From assembly GCF_013031405.1 (NCBI RefSeq), contig NZ_WPZY01000005.1, forward strand, positions 186,001-250,000: a DNA stretch of 64,000 bases, given 5' to 3'. Source of the stretch: Ruegeria sp. HKCCD8929. Lineage in GTDB: Bacteria; Pseudomonadota; Alphaproteobacteria; Rhodobacterales; Rhodobacteraceae. Positions 15,677 to 25,049 of the stretch are shown piece after piece; within the stretch, counting starts at the first letter, position 1, and every line of letters begins with the position of its first letter. The translations under genes and the position numbers were made by a program. The notes beneath the pieces were generated by a model. It searched no databases. It was not told where the DNA came from and worked only from the letters and a program-made list of their open reading frames with translations.

Positions 15677-16174
15677 ATGGAACTGGTTTTTTTTCTGTTG
15701 TTCGGAACCGTGGCCGTCGTGACGGCCCTGGGGGTGGTACTGGCGCGAAATCCGGTGCACAGCGCCGTCGCCCTGATGGCCTGTTTCGTCAACATCTCGG
15801 CCATTTTCGTGCTGCTGCAGGCGCCGCTTTTGGCGGTGATCCAGATATTCGTCTATGTGGGGGCGATCCTGGTCCTGTTCCTGTTCGTGACCATGATGCT
15901 GGATATCCGCGATGCCGAGTTGCAGCGGTTCCTGCCCGGGCGCAACCTGGCCGCCTTTGCGCTGCTGGTGCTGCTGGGGATCGAGATGCTGGTGCTGGTG
16001 CTGATGAGCAACCGGTTTCCGCAGGCCGCCGCCGGTTCCCGCACCGGAGGTGAGATCCGCGAGCTGGGCGTCACGCTGTTCTCGGATTACCTTTTGCCGT
16101 TCGAGGTGGCCTCGGTCATCCTGCTGGTCGCGCTGGTCGGCGCCATCGTTCTGGCGCGGAAGGAGAGCGGATGA
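15677..16174 (+). CDS. nuoJ: NADH-quinone oxidoreductase subunit J
   Basis: 165 residues, five membrane helices, with the conserved third-helix stretch [20 protein letters not shown] (about residues 55-74) that contains the pi-bulge region important for coupling. First gene of the plus-strand half of the complex I cluster. Start ATG 15677 has CGGAGGG 9 bases upstream; frame extensions upstream are not conserved. Its stop overlaps the nuoK start. Confidence 0.95.
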   Translation: MELVFFLLFGTVAVVTALGVVLARNPVHSAVALMACFVNISAIFVLLQAPLLAVIQIFVYVGAILVLFLFVTMMLDIRDAELQRFLPGRNLAAFALLVLLGIEMLVLVLMSNRFPQAAAGSRTGGEIRELGVTLFSDYLLPFEVASVILLVALVGAIVLARKESG

Positions 16175-16476
16175 TGGTGCCGCTCTCATGGTATATTGTT
16201 CTGGGCGTGGTTCTGTTCGTCATCGGCGCCGCCGGTGTTCTGATCCGGCGCAACATCCTTGTGGTGCTGATGTCGCTGGAGCTGCTGCTCAATTCCGTCA
16301 ACATCAATTTCATCGCGTTCGGGCATTTCTACGACGATTTCCGCGGGCGTATTTTTGCAATTTTCGTGATCGCGATCACCGCGGCGGAAGTTGCTGTCGC
16401 ACTGGGCATTCTGGTCGCGCTGGTGCGCAACAAGGCCACCCTCAAAGTCGATGAGGTGGCGATCATGAAAGGGTAG
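16171..16476 (+). CDS. nuoK: NADH-quinone oxidoreductase subunit K
   Basis: 101 residues, three membrane helices. The conserved acidic residues of NuoK are seen in [13 protein letters not shown] (Glu about residue 36) and in [14 protein letters not shown] (Glu about residue 73), both needed for proton movement. ATG 16171 overlaps the nuoJ stop (ATGA) with AAGGAG upstream, so translation is coupled. Confidence 0.95.
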   Translation: MMVPLSWYIVLGVVLFVIGAAGVLIRRNILVVLMSLELLLNSVNINFIAFGHFYDDFRGRIFAIFVIAITAAEVAVALGILVALVRNKATLKVDEVAIMKG

Positions 16477-16493
16477 CGGTCTTGGAGATGGTG

Positions 16494-17942
16494 ATGTCCA
16501 TTCGGCCGCTGCTGGCCGTTGCTGTCGCGGGGCTGGCCGCCGCGCTGGTCCTTATTCTCCATGACCGCAAACCGCTTCGCGATCTGGTGTCGCCGGTGGC
16601 CGCCGTGGTGATGTTCGTGCTGGTGGTGTCGATGGCGCCCCGGGTGCTGGCCGGGGGCAGTTACGGGCTGGTCCTGTTCGAGATCCTGCCGGGCGTTGAT
16701 TTTGCGTTCCGGGTGGATGCGCTGGGGCTGGTTTTTGCCACCATCTCGTCGGGGCTGTGGATCGTCGCCTCGGTTTATTCGCTGGGCTATATGCGCAGCC
16801 TGAACGAACACGCGCAGACCCGGTTCTTTGCCTGTTTCGCGACCAGTCTGGCGGCAGCGGCGGGCGGCGCCTTTGCCGCCAATATCTTTACGCTGGTGAT
16901 TTTCTACGAGGTGCTGAGCCTGGTGACCTATCCGCTGGTCTATCACCACGAGGATGACGAGGCGTGGGACGGCAGCCGCAAATACCTCGTCTATCTTATG
17001 GGAGCGTCGAAAAGCGTGCTGCTGGCCGCGATTGCGCTGACCTATCATCTGGCCGGGTCGCTCGATTTCGTGCCGGGCGGGCTGCTGGCCGATGTTGGTG
17101 CCTCATCCCTGGTGCTGACGGTTGTCTATTTCTGCTATCTCTTCGGGTTCGCCAAGGCGGCGCTGATGCCGCTGCATGCGTGGCTGCCTGCGGCCATGGT
17201 GGCGCCGACGCCGGTGAGCGCGCTGCTGCATGCGGTCGCGGTGGTGAAAATGGGTGTTTTCTGCGTGTTGCGCGTGGTCTTCCATGTTTTCGGCACCGGG
17301 CTGATGGACGGGCTGGGGCTGGCACTGGTCACCGCCTATCTGGCCTCGTTCACCATTCTCATGGCGTCGGTCTATGCGCTGACCCGCGACGATCTGAAGG
17401 CGCGGCTGGCCTATTCCACGGTCAGCCAGCTGTCGTATATCGTGCTGGGTGCGGTGCTGTTTTCGCCGGTCGCAATGGTCGGCGGGATATACCACATCGC
17501 GGCACATGCGATTTCCAAGATCACGCTGTTCTTTTGTGCGGGCTCGATCTTTTGCGCGTCGGGCAAGCGCAAGATCAGCGAGATGGGGGGGATCGGGCGC
17601 AGGCTGCCCTGGACGATGGGGGCGTTTTTCATCGGCTCGCTGAGCATGATCGGCGTGCCGCCGACCTCGGGTTTCGTTTCGAAATGGTATCTCGCGCTGG
17701 GGTCGGTCGAGGCCGAGCAGTTCGCGTTTCTGATCGTGCTGCTGGTCAGCTCGGTCTTGAACGCCGCATATTTCCTGCCGGTGAGCTATGTCGCCTTTTT
17801 CGGTGAGCCGAACGAAGGCCAGGGCGGTGTCCGCGAGATCCCGATGGTGACGATCCCGCTTGTGGTGACCGCGGTCCTGTCGCTGCTAATGGGGATTTTT
17901 CCCGGATATTTCATAGCTCTGGCAGAAGGGGTGGTCCGATGA
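16494..17942 (+). CDS. Antiporter-like complex I subunit, MrpD/NuoL-type without long lateral helix
   Basis: 482 residues, about 14 membrane helices, a Proton_antipo_M (MrpD/NuoL/NuoM/NuoN) protein. The conserved Glu of TM5 is in IFYEVLSLVTYPLVYH and the TM7 Lys region in GFAKAALMPLHAWLPAAMVA; later SYIVLGAVLF and HAISKITLFF match the family. It stands where nuoL normally is, but a canonical NuoL is about 600 residues with a lateral helix and this one ends after the helix core. GGAG 16484-16487 fits ATG 16494. Likely a proton (or Na+) channel module of this variant complex I. Confidence 0.88.
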   Translation: MSIRPLLAVAVAGLAAALVLILHDRKPLRDLVSPVAAVVMFVLVVSMAPRVLAGGSYGLVLFEILPGVDFAFRVDALGLVFATISSGLWIVASVYSLGYMRSLNEHAQTRFFACFATSLAAAAGGAFAANIFTLVIFYEVLSLVTYPLVYHHEDDEAWDGSRKYLVYLMGASKSVLLAAIALTYHLAGSLDFVPGGLLADVGASSLVLTVVYFCYLFGFAKAALMPLHAWLPAAMVAPTPVSALLHAVAVVKMGVFCVLRVVFHVFGTGLMDGLGLALVTAYLASFTILMASVYALTRDDLKARLAYSTVSQLSYIVLGAVLFSPVAMVGGIYHIAAHAISKITLFFCAGSIFCASGKRKISEMGGIGRRLPWTMGAFFIGSLSMIGVPPTSGFVSKWYLALGSVEAEQFAFLIVLLVSSVLNAAYFLPVSYVAFFGEPNEGQGGVREIPMVTIPLVVTAVLSLLMGIFPGYFIALAEGVVR

Positions 17943-18193
17943 TTGCACGCGTTGTCAACTTCTTCGGCGATCCTAAGTATGCTAAGCCGCGGCGGTTGCT
18001 GTTCTATGCCGTGCTGGTTCTGATCGTGGTGGCCGATTTCCTGGCCCCGCGTGTGCATACCGAATACCTGTGGGAGCGGCTGCCGGGCTGGTCGGCGCTT
18101 TATGGGTTTGGCGCCTGCGTCCTGATCATCTTCGTTTCCAAATTCCTCGGCCATCAGGGCAAGCTGATGCGGCGGGAGGACTATTATGACTGA
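17939..18193 (+). CDS. Small two-helix membrane subunit in the complex I/antiporter operon
   Basis: 84 residues with two membrane helices (about 20-37 and 52-69) and the C-terminus LMRREDYYD. I recall similar short proteins encoded next to MrpD-type subunits in hydrogenase- or complex-I-like clusters, ending in K/R-x-EDYYD, but I cannot name a family. Its ATG overlaps the preceding antiporter gene's stop (ATGA), and its own end overlaps the next antiporter gene by 8 bases. It is therefore firmly part of the operon and probably a structural subunit. Confidence 0.85.
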   Translation: MIARVVNFFGDPKYAKPRRLLFYAVLVLIVVADFLAPRVHTEYLWERLPGWSALYGFGACVLIIFVSKFLGHQGKLMRREDYYD

Positions 18194-19946
18194 GTTCCTC
18201 CACCCCACCGTCCTGTTCCTGATCGGAGCCGTCCTGATCCCGGTGCTGAACGGGCTTTTGCGCAAGATCTGGCTGCTGCTGGTGCCGGTGCTGGCGATCA
18301 TATCCGTGGCGACGGCGACGCCTGGGGACTACGGGAGCCTGCGGTTTCTCGGGCAGGAGATCCTGATTGCCCGCGTCGACAAGCTGAGCCTGGTCTTTGC
18401 CACCGTGTTCACCATCATGTCGCTGATCGGCATGATCTATGCCCTGCACCTGAAGCGTGGCGATCAGCATGTGGCGGCGTTTGCTTATGTGGGCAGCGCG
18501 TTGGGTGTCGTGTTCGCGGGCGATTACCTGACGCTTTTCCTGTTCTGGGAGGGCATGGCCTTTGCCTCGGCCTATCTGATCTTTGCCAAGCGCGATCAGG
18601 CGGCGGCGCGGGCCGGGTTCCGATACCTCATGGTGCATCTGACCGGAGGCGTGGCGCTGTTGGCGGGGATCGTCATCTACGGGGCGGCCAATGGCTCGGT
18701 CCTGTTCGGCCCGGTCGAGGGCGCGATGGGCGTTGCCACCTATCTGATCCTGGCGGCCTTCATGCTGAACGCCGCTGTGCCGCCGCTCAACGCCTGGCTG
18801 ACCGACGCCTATCCTGAGGCGACGGTGACCGGTGCGGTGTTCATGAGCGCGTTCACCACCAAGACCGCCGTCTACGTTCTGGCCCGCGCCTTTCCGGGCA
18901 CCGAGCTGCTGGTCTGGCTGGGCACCGCCATGGCGATCTACGGGGTGATCTATGCGGTGCTGGAAAACGACTGCCGCCGCCTGCTGGCCTATCACATCGT
19001 CAGTCAGGTGGGATACATGGTGGCCGGTGTCGGCATCGGGACCGAGATGGCGGTCAACGGGGCGGCCAGCCATGCCTTTGCGCATATCCTTTACAAGGCG
19101 CTGCTGTTCATGGGCGCGGGCGCGGTGATCTATGTCACCGGGCGGCGCAAGCTGACCGAGCTGGGCGGGCTCTACCGGACCATGCCGCTGACCGTGGCCC
19201 TTTACATGATCGGGGCATTTGCGATCTCGGCCTTCCCGTTCTTTTCGGGCTTCGTCAGCAAATCCATGGTGGTTGCCGCCGCCGGGTATGATCACCGCGC
19301 CTGGGTGATGCTGCTGCTGACGCTCGCCTCGTCCGGCACCTTCCTGCATACCGGGCTGAAGCTGCCCTATTACATGTTCTTTGCCAAGGATTCCGGGCTG
19401 CGCCCGCCCGAGCCGCCGCGCAACATGCTGATCGCCATGTCCATCGCGGCGGCCCTGTGCATCGGCATCGGCGTCTACCCGGCACCGCTCTACGCGCTGC
19501 TGCCCCATGAGGTCGATTTCGTTCCCTATACCGCGCAGCATGTGACCGAGAGCCTTGGCATTCTGATGTTCACCGCACTTGGTTTTGTCCTGTTCCTGAA
19601 ATCGCTGGACCCCGAGAAGACGATCAGCCTCGACACCGACTGGGTCTATCGCAAGGGCGCCCGTGCCTTCATGTGGGTCGCCGATGTGCCGGTGGCGCGC
19701 TTTGAGCAGGCCGTCAGCCGGTTTTCCGAAACCGTGGGGCTGCGCTTTCTGCACCGCTCGGCAAACGCCAGCCTGCGGGCGGATCTTGGCGGGGTGGACG
19801 CCGTGGTGAACGGGGTGGCCAGCACCATCCTGCAGGGCGGGCGCCGCCTGCGGCGGGTCCAGACCGGTATCGTGTCGCAATATGCGGTGGCAATGGTTGC
19901 GGGCGTGGTTGCCGCAATCGCTGTCTATGCCGTTGTCTGGCAATAG
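18186..19946 (+). CDS. Extra antiporter-like subunit (MrpD type) with C-terminal extension
   Basis: 586 residues. The first ~450 are a Proton_antipo_M core: LFLFWEGMAFASAYLIF (TM5 Glu), AVPPLNAWLTDAYPEATVTG, then HAFAHILYKALLFM. In the last ~130 residues come an amphipathic stretch (YRKGARAFMWVADVPVARFE...) and one final membrane helix (VAMVAGVVAAIAVYAVVW). The extension with a terminal anchor helix recalls the lateral arm of NuoL and may clamp neighbouring subunits. This is the fourth antiporter-like gene of the cluster, one more than in standard complex I. Confidence 0.88.
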   Translation: MTEFLHPTVLFLIGAVLIPVLNGLLRKIWLLLVPVLAIISVATATPGDYGSLRFLGQEILIARVDKLSLVFATVFTIMSLIGMIYALHLKRGDQHVAAFAYVGSALGVVFAGDYLTLFLFWEGMAFASAYLIFAKRDQAAARAGFRYLMVHLTGGVALLAGIVIYGAANGSVLFGPVEGAMGVATYLILAAFMLNAAVPPLNAWLTDAYPEATVTGAVFMSAFTTKTAVYVLARAFPGTELLVWLGTAMAIYGVIYAVLENDCRRLLAYHIVSQVGYMVAGVGIGTEMAVNGAASHAFAHILYKALLFMGAGAVIYVTGRRKLTELGGLYRTMPLTVALYMIGAFAISAFPFFSGFVSKSMVVAAAGYDHRAWVMLLLTLASSGTFLHTGLKLPYYMFFAKDSGLRPPEPPRNMLIAMSIAAALCIGIGVYPAPLYALLPHEVDFVPYTAQHVTESLGILMFTALGFVLFLKSLDPEKTISLDTDWVYRKGARAFMWVADVPVARFEQAVSRFSETVGLRFLHRSANASLRADLGGVDAVVNGVASTILQGGRRLRRVQTGIVSQYAVAMVAGVVAAIAVYAVVWQ

Positions 19947-19955
19947 GGGAACCGC

Positions 19956-21431
19956 ATGGATTTCCCTTGGCTCAGCATAATCATCTTCCTGCCGGCGGCG
20001 GGGGCGTTGGTTTTGCTGTTCCTGCGGGACGATCTGGCGATCAGACGGGTTGCGCTTGGGGTCACCTTCGCGGATTTTCTGCTGTGCTTTCCGCTGCTTC
20101 TGGGGTTCGACGCCTCCACCCATGAGATGCAGTTCACGGAAACGCACACGTGGATTCCCGGTCTCGGGATCCGGTATGCGCTGGGCGTTGACGGCATCTC
20201 GGTGCTGTTCGTCTTTCTGGCGGCGCTCTTGGGCTGGATCTGCGTTCTGGCCTCGTGGCGGGCCATCGAGACCATGGTGAAAGAGTTCATGGTCAGCCTG
20301 CTGGCCATGCAGACCCTGATGCTGGGCGTGTTCTCGGCGCTGGACCTGTTCCTGTTCTACGTGTTCTGGGAGGCGATGCTGGTTCCGATGTACGCGATCA
20401 TCGGGATCTGGGGCGGATCGCGCCGGGTCTATGCCGCGTTCAAGTTCTTCCTCTATACGCTGGCGGGCAGTGTGCTGTTCCTTGTGGGGATCATCGTCCT
20501 GTATTTTCAGGGCGGAAAGACGTTCGACATCCTCGCGCTGATGCAGGCGGATTTGCCCTTTGCCCTGCAATCCTGGCTGTTTTTCGCATTTCTGGTGGCT
20601 TTTGCGGTCAAGGTGCCGATGGTGCCGGTGCATACATGGCTGCCCGATGCCCATGTCGAGGCCCCGACGGCGGGCAGTATCATCCTGGCGGGTGTGCTGC
20701 TGAAGATGGGCGCCTATGGCTTCCTGCGTTTTTCGCTGCCGATCCTGCCCGAGGCGTCGGTCTATTATTCCACCTTCATGCTGCTGCTCTCGGCCGTTGC
20801 CATCGTCTATGGCGGGTTTCTGGCGCTGGCGCAGGACGATCTGAAGAAACTGGTGGCCTATTCCAGCATCTCGCATATGGGGTTTGTCACGTTGGGTATC
20901 TTTGCGCTGAACGGGCAGGGGCTGGGTGGGGGCATCCTGCAGATGTTCAATCACGGCGTCACCACCGGGGCGCTGTTCCTGTTCGTGGGCCTGATCTATG
21001 AGCGCACGCATACGCGCAGCATCGCGGACTATGGCGGGCTGATGAAGGCCGCCCCGATTTACACCGTGTTCCTGGGGCTCTTCACGCTGTCGTCCATGGC
21101 GCTGCCCGGGCTGAACTCCTTTGTCGGTGAGCTTTTGATCCTGTCTGGGGCCTTTGCGGCGCGGCCCGTGATTGCCGCCATCTCGATCCTTGGTGCGCTG
21201 CTGGCGGCCGCCTACCTGCTCAGCATGTTCCGGCGGGTGGCGCTGGGTGCGGCTGAGGTGGGAGAACGGTTCAGGATCTGGGACCTGACCCGGCGCGAGG
21301 TCGCGGCGGCGCTGCCGCTGGCGATACTGGTGATCTGGATCGGGCTTTATCCCAAGCCGTTCCTGACCATCATCGGCGCGTCCGCCGAGCATCTGCTGGA
21401 GCAGGTCCACGGGGTGGAGGGTACGGAATGA
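19956..21431 (+). CDS. nuoM: NADH-quinone oxidoreductase subunit M
   Basis: 491 residues with NuoM hallmarks: LGVDGISVLFVFLAALLGW near residue 75, LFYVFWEAMLVPMYAIIGIW (Glu of TM5), FAVKVPMVPVHTWLPDAHVE (Lys of TM7, about residue 220), KKLVAYSSISHMGF and HGVTTGALF. It is a proton-pumping membrane module. Start ATG 19956 with GGGGA upstream; nuoN begins on its stop codon (ATGA). Confidence 0.95.
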   Translation: MDFPWLSIIIFLPAAGALVLLFLRDDLAIRRVALGVTFADFLLCFPLLLGFDASTHEMQFTETHTWIPGLGIRYALGVDGISVLFVFLAALLGWICVLASWRAIETMVKEFMVSLLAMQTLMLGVFSALDLFLFYVFWEAMLVPMYAIIGIWGGSRRVYAAFKFFLYTLAGSVLFLVGIIVLYFQGGKTFDILALMQADLPFALQSWLFFAFLVAFAVKVPMVPVHTWLPDAHVEAPTAGSIILAGVLLKMGAYGFLRFSLPILPEASVYYSTFMLLLSAVAIVYGGFLALAQDDLKKLVAYSSISHMGFVTLGIFALNGQGLGGGILQMFNHGVTTGALFLFVGLIYERTHTRSIADYGGLMKAAPIYTVFLGLFTLSSMALPGLNSFVGELLILSGAFAARPVIAAISILGALLAAAYLLSMFRRVALGAAEVGERFRIWDLTRREVAAALPLAILVIWIGLYPKPFLTIIGASAEHLLEQVHGVEGTE

Positions 21432-22867
21432 ACCAGGCCCAGCTCCTCCAGTCCGTCGTTGCCAGCCTGCCCGAGATCGTGGTGATCATCGGCGCCTGCA
21501 TCCTGTTGATCGTGGGCCTGTTCGTGCCGCCCGGGCGCCGCCATCTGCTGGGCTGGGCCGCCATCGCGGTGATCCTGTTGGCCGCCGCGCTGACCTTTGC
21601 CATCGGCGGCGAGAATGATGGTGCCTATTCGAGTATGTTCGTGACGGATCAGTTTTCAAGGTTCTTCAAGGGTATCTTTTACATCGCCACCGCGTTGACC
21701 CTGCTGATGTCGCGCCGGTTCATCGAGATCGAGCGGATCAATATCGGCGAATACCACGCCCTGCTGCTGTTTGCGCTGTCGGGGATGATGATCATGGCCT
21801 CGGCCACCGATCTGCTGTCGATCTATGTCGGGCTCGAACTGATGGCGCTGTGCACCTATGTGCTGACCGGGTTCATGCGGCGCGAGCGGCGCTCGAACGA
21901 GGCAGCGCTGAAATACGTGGTGCTGGGGGCGGTGGCCACCGGGGTGTTCCTGTATGGCGTCTCGCTGATCTACGGGCTGACCGGAACCACCGAGCTGAGC
22001 GCGATTGCCGCCGCCGCAACCGGGCAGGCGCGCGATCCGGGCATCCTGCTTGCGGTTGCGTTCATCGTGGCGGGGCTTGTGTTCAAGATCGGCGCGGTTC
22101 CGTTCCATATGTGGGTGCCCGACATTTACGAGGGCGCGCCCACGCCCATCACCGCCTTCATGTCGGTGGGGCCGAAAGCCGCCGGGTTCGCGGTGATCCT
22201 GCGGGTTTTCCTGAACCCGCTGGTGGCGGTCTCCGAGGTTGGGCTGGTCGTTGCCGTGATCGCCGTGGTCACGATTGCGCTGGGCAGCTTTGTGGCGTTG
22301 GTGCAGGACAACATCAAGCGGTTGCTGGCCTATTCCAGCATCGCGCATTCGGGGTTTGCGCTGCTGGGCATCGTCGCGGGCGGGCCAGACGGGATTGCCA
22401 GCGTGATGCTGTATCTGCTGATCTATACCTTCATGAATATCGGCATCTTCGCCGCCATCGTCGTGATGCGCAGCGAGCGGGTGCAGGGCGAGGCCATCGA
22501 GGATTTCTCGGGCCTGGCCCGGTCCCACCGTGCGCTTGGGCTGCTGATGCTGCTTTTCCTGTTCGCGCTGGCGGGCATCCCGCCCACGGCCGGGTTTTTT
22601 GCCAAGTTCTACATTCTGGTCGCGCTGATCGATCAGGGCATGGTGGCGATCCCGGTGATCGCCGTGCTGCTGAGCGTGGTTGCCGCTTATTTCTATATCC
22701 GCATCGTCATGGTGATCTACATGCGCGAGCCGGTGGCCGGGACCGCCCCGGCCTTTACCCCGGACCTCACGCTGGTTCTGGCGATCGCGGCGGCGGGAAC
22801 GATCCTTATCGGGCTGTTTCCGCAGTGGTTTCTGGACCTGGCGCAAAGCTCGATCCTGCAAAGATAG
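21428..22867 (+). CDS. nuoN: NADH-quinone oxidoreductase subunit N
   Basis: 479 residues, 13-14 membrane helices. NuoN features: IYVGLELMALCTYVLTGF (TM5 Glu), GLVFKIGAVPFHMWVPDIYE (TM7 Lys), GAPTPITAFMSVGPKAAGF, KRLLAYSSIAHSGF. It is the antiporter-like module nearest the quinone side in the standard complex. Overlaps the nuoM stop by 4 bases. Confidence 0.95.
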   Translation: MNQAQLLQSVVASLPEIVVIIGACILLIVGLFVPPGRRHLLGWAAIAVILLAAALTFAIGGENDGAYSSMFVTDQFSRFFKGIFYIATALTLLMSRRFIEIERINIGEYHALLLFALSGMMIMASATDLLSIYVGLELMALCTYVLTGFMRRERRSNEAALKYVVLGAVATGVFLYGVSLIYGLTGTTELSAIAAAATGQARDPGILLAVAFIVAGLVFKIGAVPFHMWVPDIYEGAPTPITAFMSVGPKAAGFAVILRVFLNPLVAVSEVGLVVAVIAVVTIALGSFVALVQDNIKRLLAYSSIAHSGFALLGIVAGGPDGIASVMLYLLIYTFMNIGIFAAIVVMRSERVQGEAIEDFSGLARSHRALGLLMLLFLFALAGIPPTAGFFAKFYILVALIDQGMVAIPVIAVLLSVVAAYFYIRIVMVIYMREPVAGTAPAFTPDLTLVLAIAAAGTILIGLFPQWFLDLAQSSILQR

Positions 22868-22962
22868 ATCTGGGATGCGGCGGGTTCGGCAAGTTTGTGG
22901 TATGATTGGCGAAACCGCCGCGCCAATGCGCCGGCGCCCCCACATCGGATGGGTGGTCTGAC

Positions 22963-23949
22963 ATGGAACTCGCCATTGCTATCGGACTGATTGTCATCAA
23001 GGTCGGCATCCTGATTGCCGCCCTGCTGCTGCTGCCGATGCCGCTGGTCTGGCTTGAACGCAAGATCGCCGGGCATATCCAGCAGCGGATGGGGCCGATG
23101 CGGGTCGGCTGGCATGGCCTGCTGCAGCCGGTGGCGGACGGTATCAAGCTGCTCACCAAGGAAGATCACATTCCACGCGACGCCGATCAGTTCCTGTTCA
23201 AACTGGCGCCGATCCTGGCGATGGTGCCGCCCTTCGTGGTCTTTGTCGCCATTCCCTTCGGCGAGAGTGTCTCGGTTCTGGGCCACGAGATCACGCTTTA
23301 CGTCTCGGACATGAACGTGGCGCTGCTGTTCATCCTCGCGGTGATCGGGATCGAGGTGTATGGCGTGATCTTCGGCGGTTGGGCGTCGAACAGCAAATAT
23401 GGTGTGCTGGGCGGTCTCAGGACCTGTGCCCAGATGATCAGCTATGAAATCCCCATGGGCTTTGCCGTCATCGGCGTGGTGATGCTGGCGCAATCCATGA
23501 GCCTGCTCGACATCGTGCGGGCGCAGTCCGATGTCTGGAACGTGGTCTATCAGCCGGTGGGGTTCTTCGTGTTCTTCGTCGCCGGGCTGGCCGAGGCGCA
23601 GCGGGTGCCCTTTGATCTGGCCGAGGCCGAGGGCGATCTGGGCGCCGGGTTTCACACCGAATACAGCGGCATCCGCTTTGCCTTTTTCATGGTCAGCGAA
23701 TATGCGGTGATGGTGCTGGTCTCGGTGCTGACGGTGATCCTGTTCTTCGGCGGCTGGAACGGCGTGCTGATCCCGCTGCCGCCGATCCTGTGGTTCCTGA
23801 TCAAGGTGGCGTTCTTCATCTACGTGTTCATGTGGTTCCGCTTCACCTTTCCGCGCTACCGCTACGATCAGCTCATGGCCATCGGGTGGAAAGTCTTGCT
23901 TCCGCTGTCGCTGGCGAACATAATCATTACAGGGGTTGTTTTCGTATGA
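22963..23949 (+). CDS. nuoH: NADH-quinone oxidoreductase subunit H
   Basis: 328 residues, eight membrane helices; with B and D it forms the quinone chamber. Visible signatures: WLERKIAGHIQQRMGPMR near residue 27, GLLQPVADGIKLLTKED, then AEAQRVPFDLAEAEGDLGAGF and EYSGIRFAFF (acidic channel loops), and WFRFTFPRYRYDQLM near the end. Start ATG 22963 gives the normal N-terminus; the ~95 bases after nuoN hold no other gene. It sits after nuoN instead of between nuoG and nuoI. Confidence 0.95.
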   Translation: MELAIAIGLIVIKVGILIAALLLLPMPLVWLERKIAGHIQQRMGPMRVGWHGLLQPVADGIKLLTKEDHIPRDADQFLFKLAPILAMVPPFVVFVAIPFGESVSVLGHEITLYVSDMNVALLFILAVIGIEVYGVIFGGWASNSKYGVLGGLRTCAQMISYEIPMGFAVIGVVMLAQSMSLLDIVRAQSDVWNVVYQPVGFFVFFVAGLAEAQRVPFDLAEAEGDLGAGFHTEYSGIRFAFFMVSEYAVMVLVSVLTVILFFGGWNGVLIPLPPILWFLIKVAFFIYVFMWFRFTFPRYRYDQLMAIGWKVLLPLSLANIIITGVVFV

Positions 23950-23956
23950 GGCAGCC

Positions 23957-24523
23957 ATGACCAAAGTTGCAGACAAGCGGAATACCTGGATCGGGTGGGC
24001 CTTCTTCTCCGACATCGGGGACGCGTTGATGCTGACCTTCAGCTACATGATCTCGCGCCCGGTGACCGAGCAATATCCCGACACCGAGAAATGGTTGCCC
24101 TATTCGCGCTATCGCGGCCATCATTTCCTGAAGCGGAACGACGAGGGCGAGATCAACTGCGTCGCCTGCGAGCTATGCGCCAAGATCTGCCCCTGCGACT
24201 GCATCACCGTGGTGCCCTATGAGGATGAAAACGGCGCCCGACACCCCAAGGTGTTCGATATCGACACCGCGCGCTGCCTGTTCTGCGGGCTGTGCGAGGA
24301 TGCCTGCCCGGCGGATGCGATCGCGCTTGGGCAGCAGTACGAATTTTCCAGCTTCAACTCGTCCGATCTGGTGGTCGGGCGGGATGATTTGCTGACGAAA
24401 CCGGGCAAGGCGGAAACCGGCGGCGGCGTGGTCCGGGCACGTCTCGACACAGCCGACGGCGTGCGCGTGGAGACCGCGCAGGACGAAGGCTATAACTGGT
24501 GGCGGAACATCCGCCGCAAGTAA
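23957..24523 (+). CDS. nuoI: NADH-quinone oxidoreductase subunit I
   Basis: 188 residues, peripheral arm ferredoxin-like subunit carrying clusters N6a and N6b. Two 4Fe-4S motifs are seen: CVACELCAKICPCDC (about residues 68-82) and CLFCGLCEDACPADA (about 107-121). Compared with common NuoI the first motif has an additional Cys (CPCDC). Start ATG 23957 lies 7 bases after nuoH. Confidence 0.94.
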   Translation: MTKVADKRNTWIGWAFFSDIGDALMLTFSYMISRPVTEQYPDTEKWLPYSRYRGHHFLKRNDEGEINCVACELCAKICPCDCITVVPYEDENGARHPKVFDIDTARCLFCGLCEDACPADAIALGQQYEFSSFNSSDLVVGRDDLLTKPGKAETGGGVVRARLDTADGVRVETAQDEGYNWWRNIRRK

Positions 24524-24597
24524 GCCCTGAGCGCGCCGGCAAGGAACATGGAAACGTGCGGAAAGCCATTGGCAGGGTCACTGCCAGGGAGGGTGTG

Positions 24598-25038
24598 ATG
24601 TATGTTTCTGATGTATTGCAGTTAAAGGGGCACGACGTTGTCTCGGTTGCGGCGGACACGCCTGCGGTCGATGTGCTCAGGCTGTTTCAGGACAGGCAGA
24701 TCGGGCTTGTTGTCGTCGGGCAGACGCCGACGCATGTTGAGGGGACGGCCTCGGAGCGGAACTTCTGCAACGCGGTGGCGACGCATGGCCCCGAGGCGCT
24801 GAACCAGCCCGTGGCCGCGATCATGGAGCGCCGCCTGATCACCTGCGCGGCGGACGATACGCTGCCCCGGGTGATGGCGATCATGACGCAGGAGCGCAAG
24901 CGCCACGTGCTGGTGATGGACGGCGAGACGCTGGCGGGGGTGATCAGTATCGGTGATGTGGTCAAGCACCGGCTGGACGAGGCGCTGCGGACCGAAAAGG
25001 AACTGCACCATTACATCGCCGGGACCGGGTATCATTAA
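24598..25038 (+). CDS. CBS-domain-pair protein
   Basis: 146 residues, two CBS domains (about 1-62 and 75-135) and nothing else: SVAADTPAVDVLRLFQDRQIG, then ITCAADDTLPRVMAIMTQ and HVLVMDGETLAGVISIGDVV. The pair probably binds adenosine ligands such as AMP, ATP or NADH. The start ATG 24598 is preceded by GGGAGGGT. It is the last plus-strand gene of the nuo half-operon, 74 bases after nuoI, and may sense energy state for the complex. This role is inference from position only. Confidence 0.85.
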   Translation: MYVSDVLQLKGHDVVSVAADTPAVDVLRLFQDRQIGLVVVGQTPTHVEGTASERNFCNAVATHGPEALNQPVAAIMERRLITCAADDTLPRVMAIMTQERKRHVLVMDGETLAGVISIGDVVKHRLDEALRTEKELHHYIAGTGYH

Positions 25039-25049
25039 AGCTTCGCAGT

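Noticed and set aside
18126..21410. Minus-strand open frame of over 1000 codons
   Set aside because: It is the antisense of the two antiporter genes; the composition is Gln/His/Arg-rich with no domain pattern, a usual shadow in high-GC DNA.
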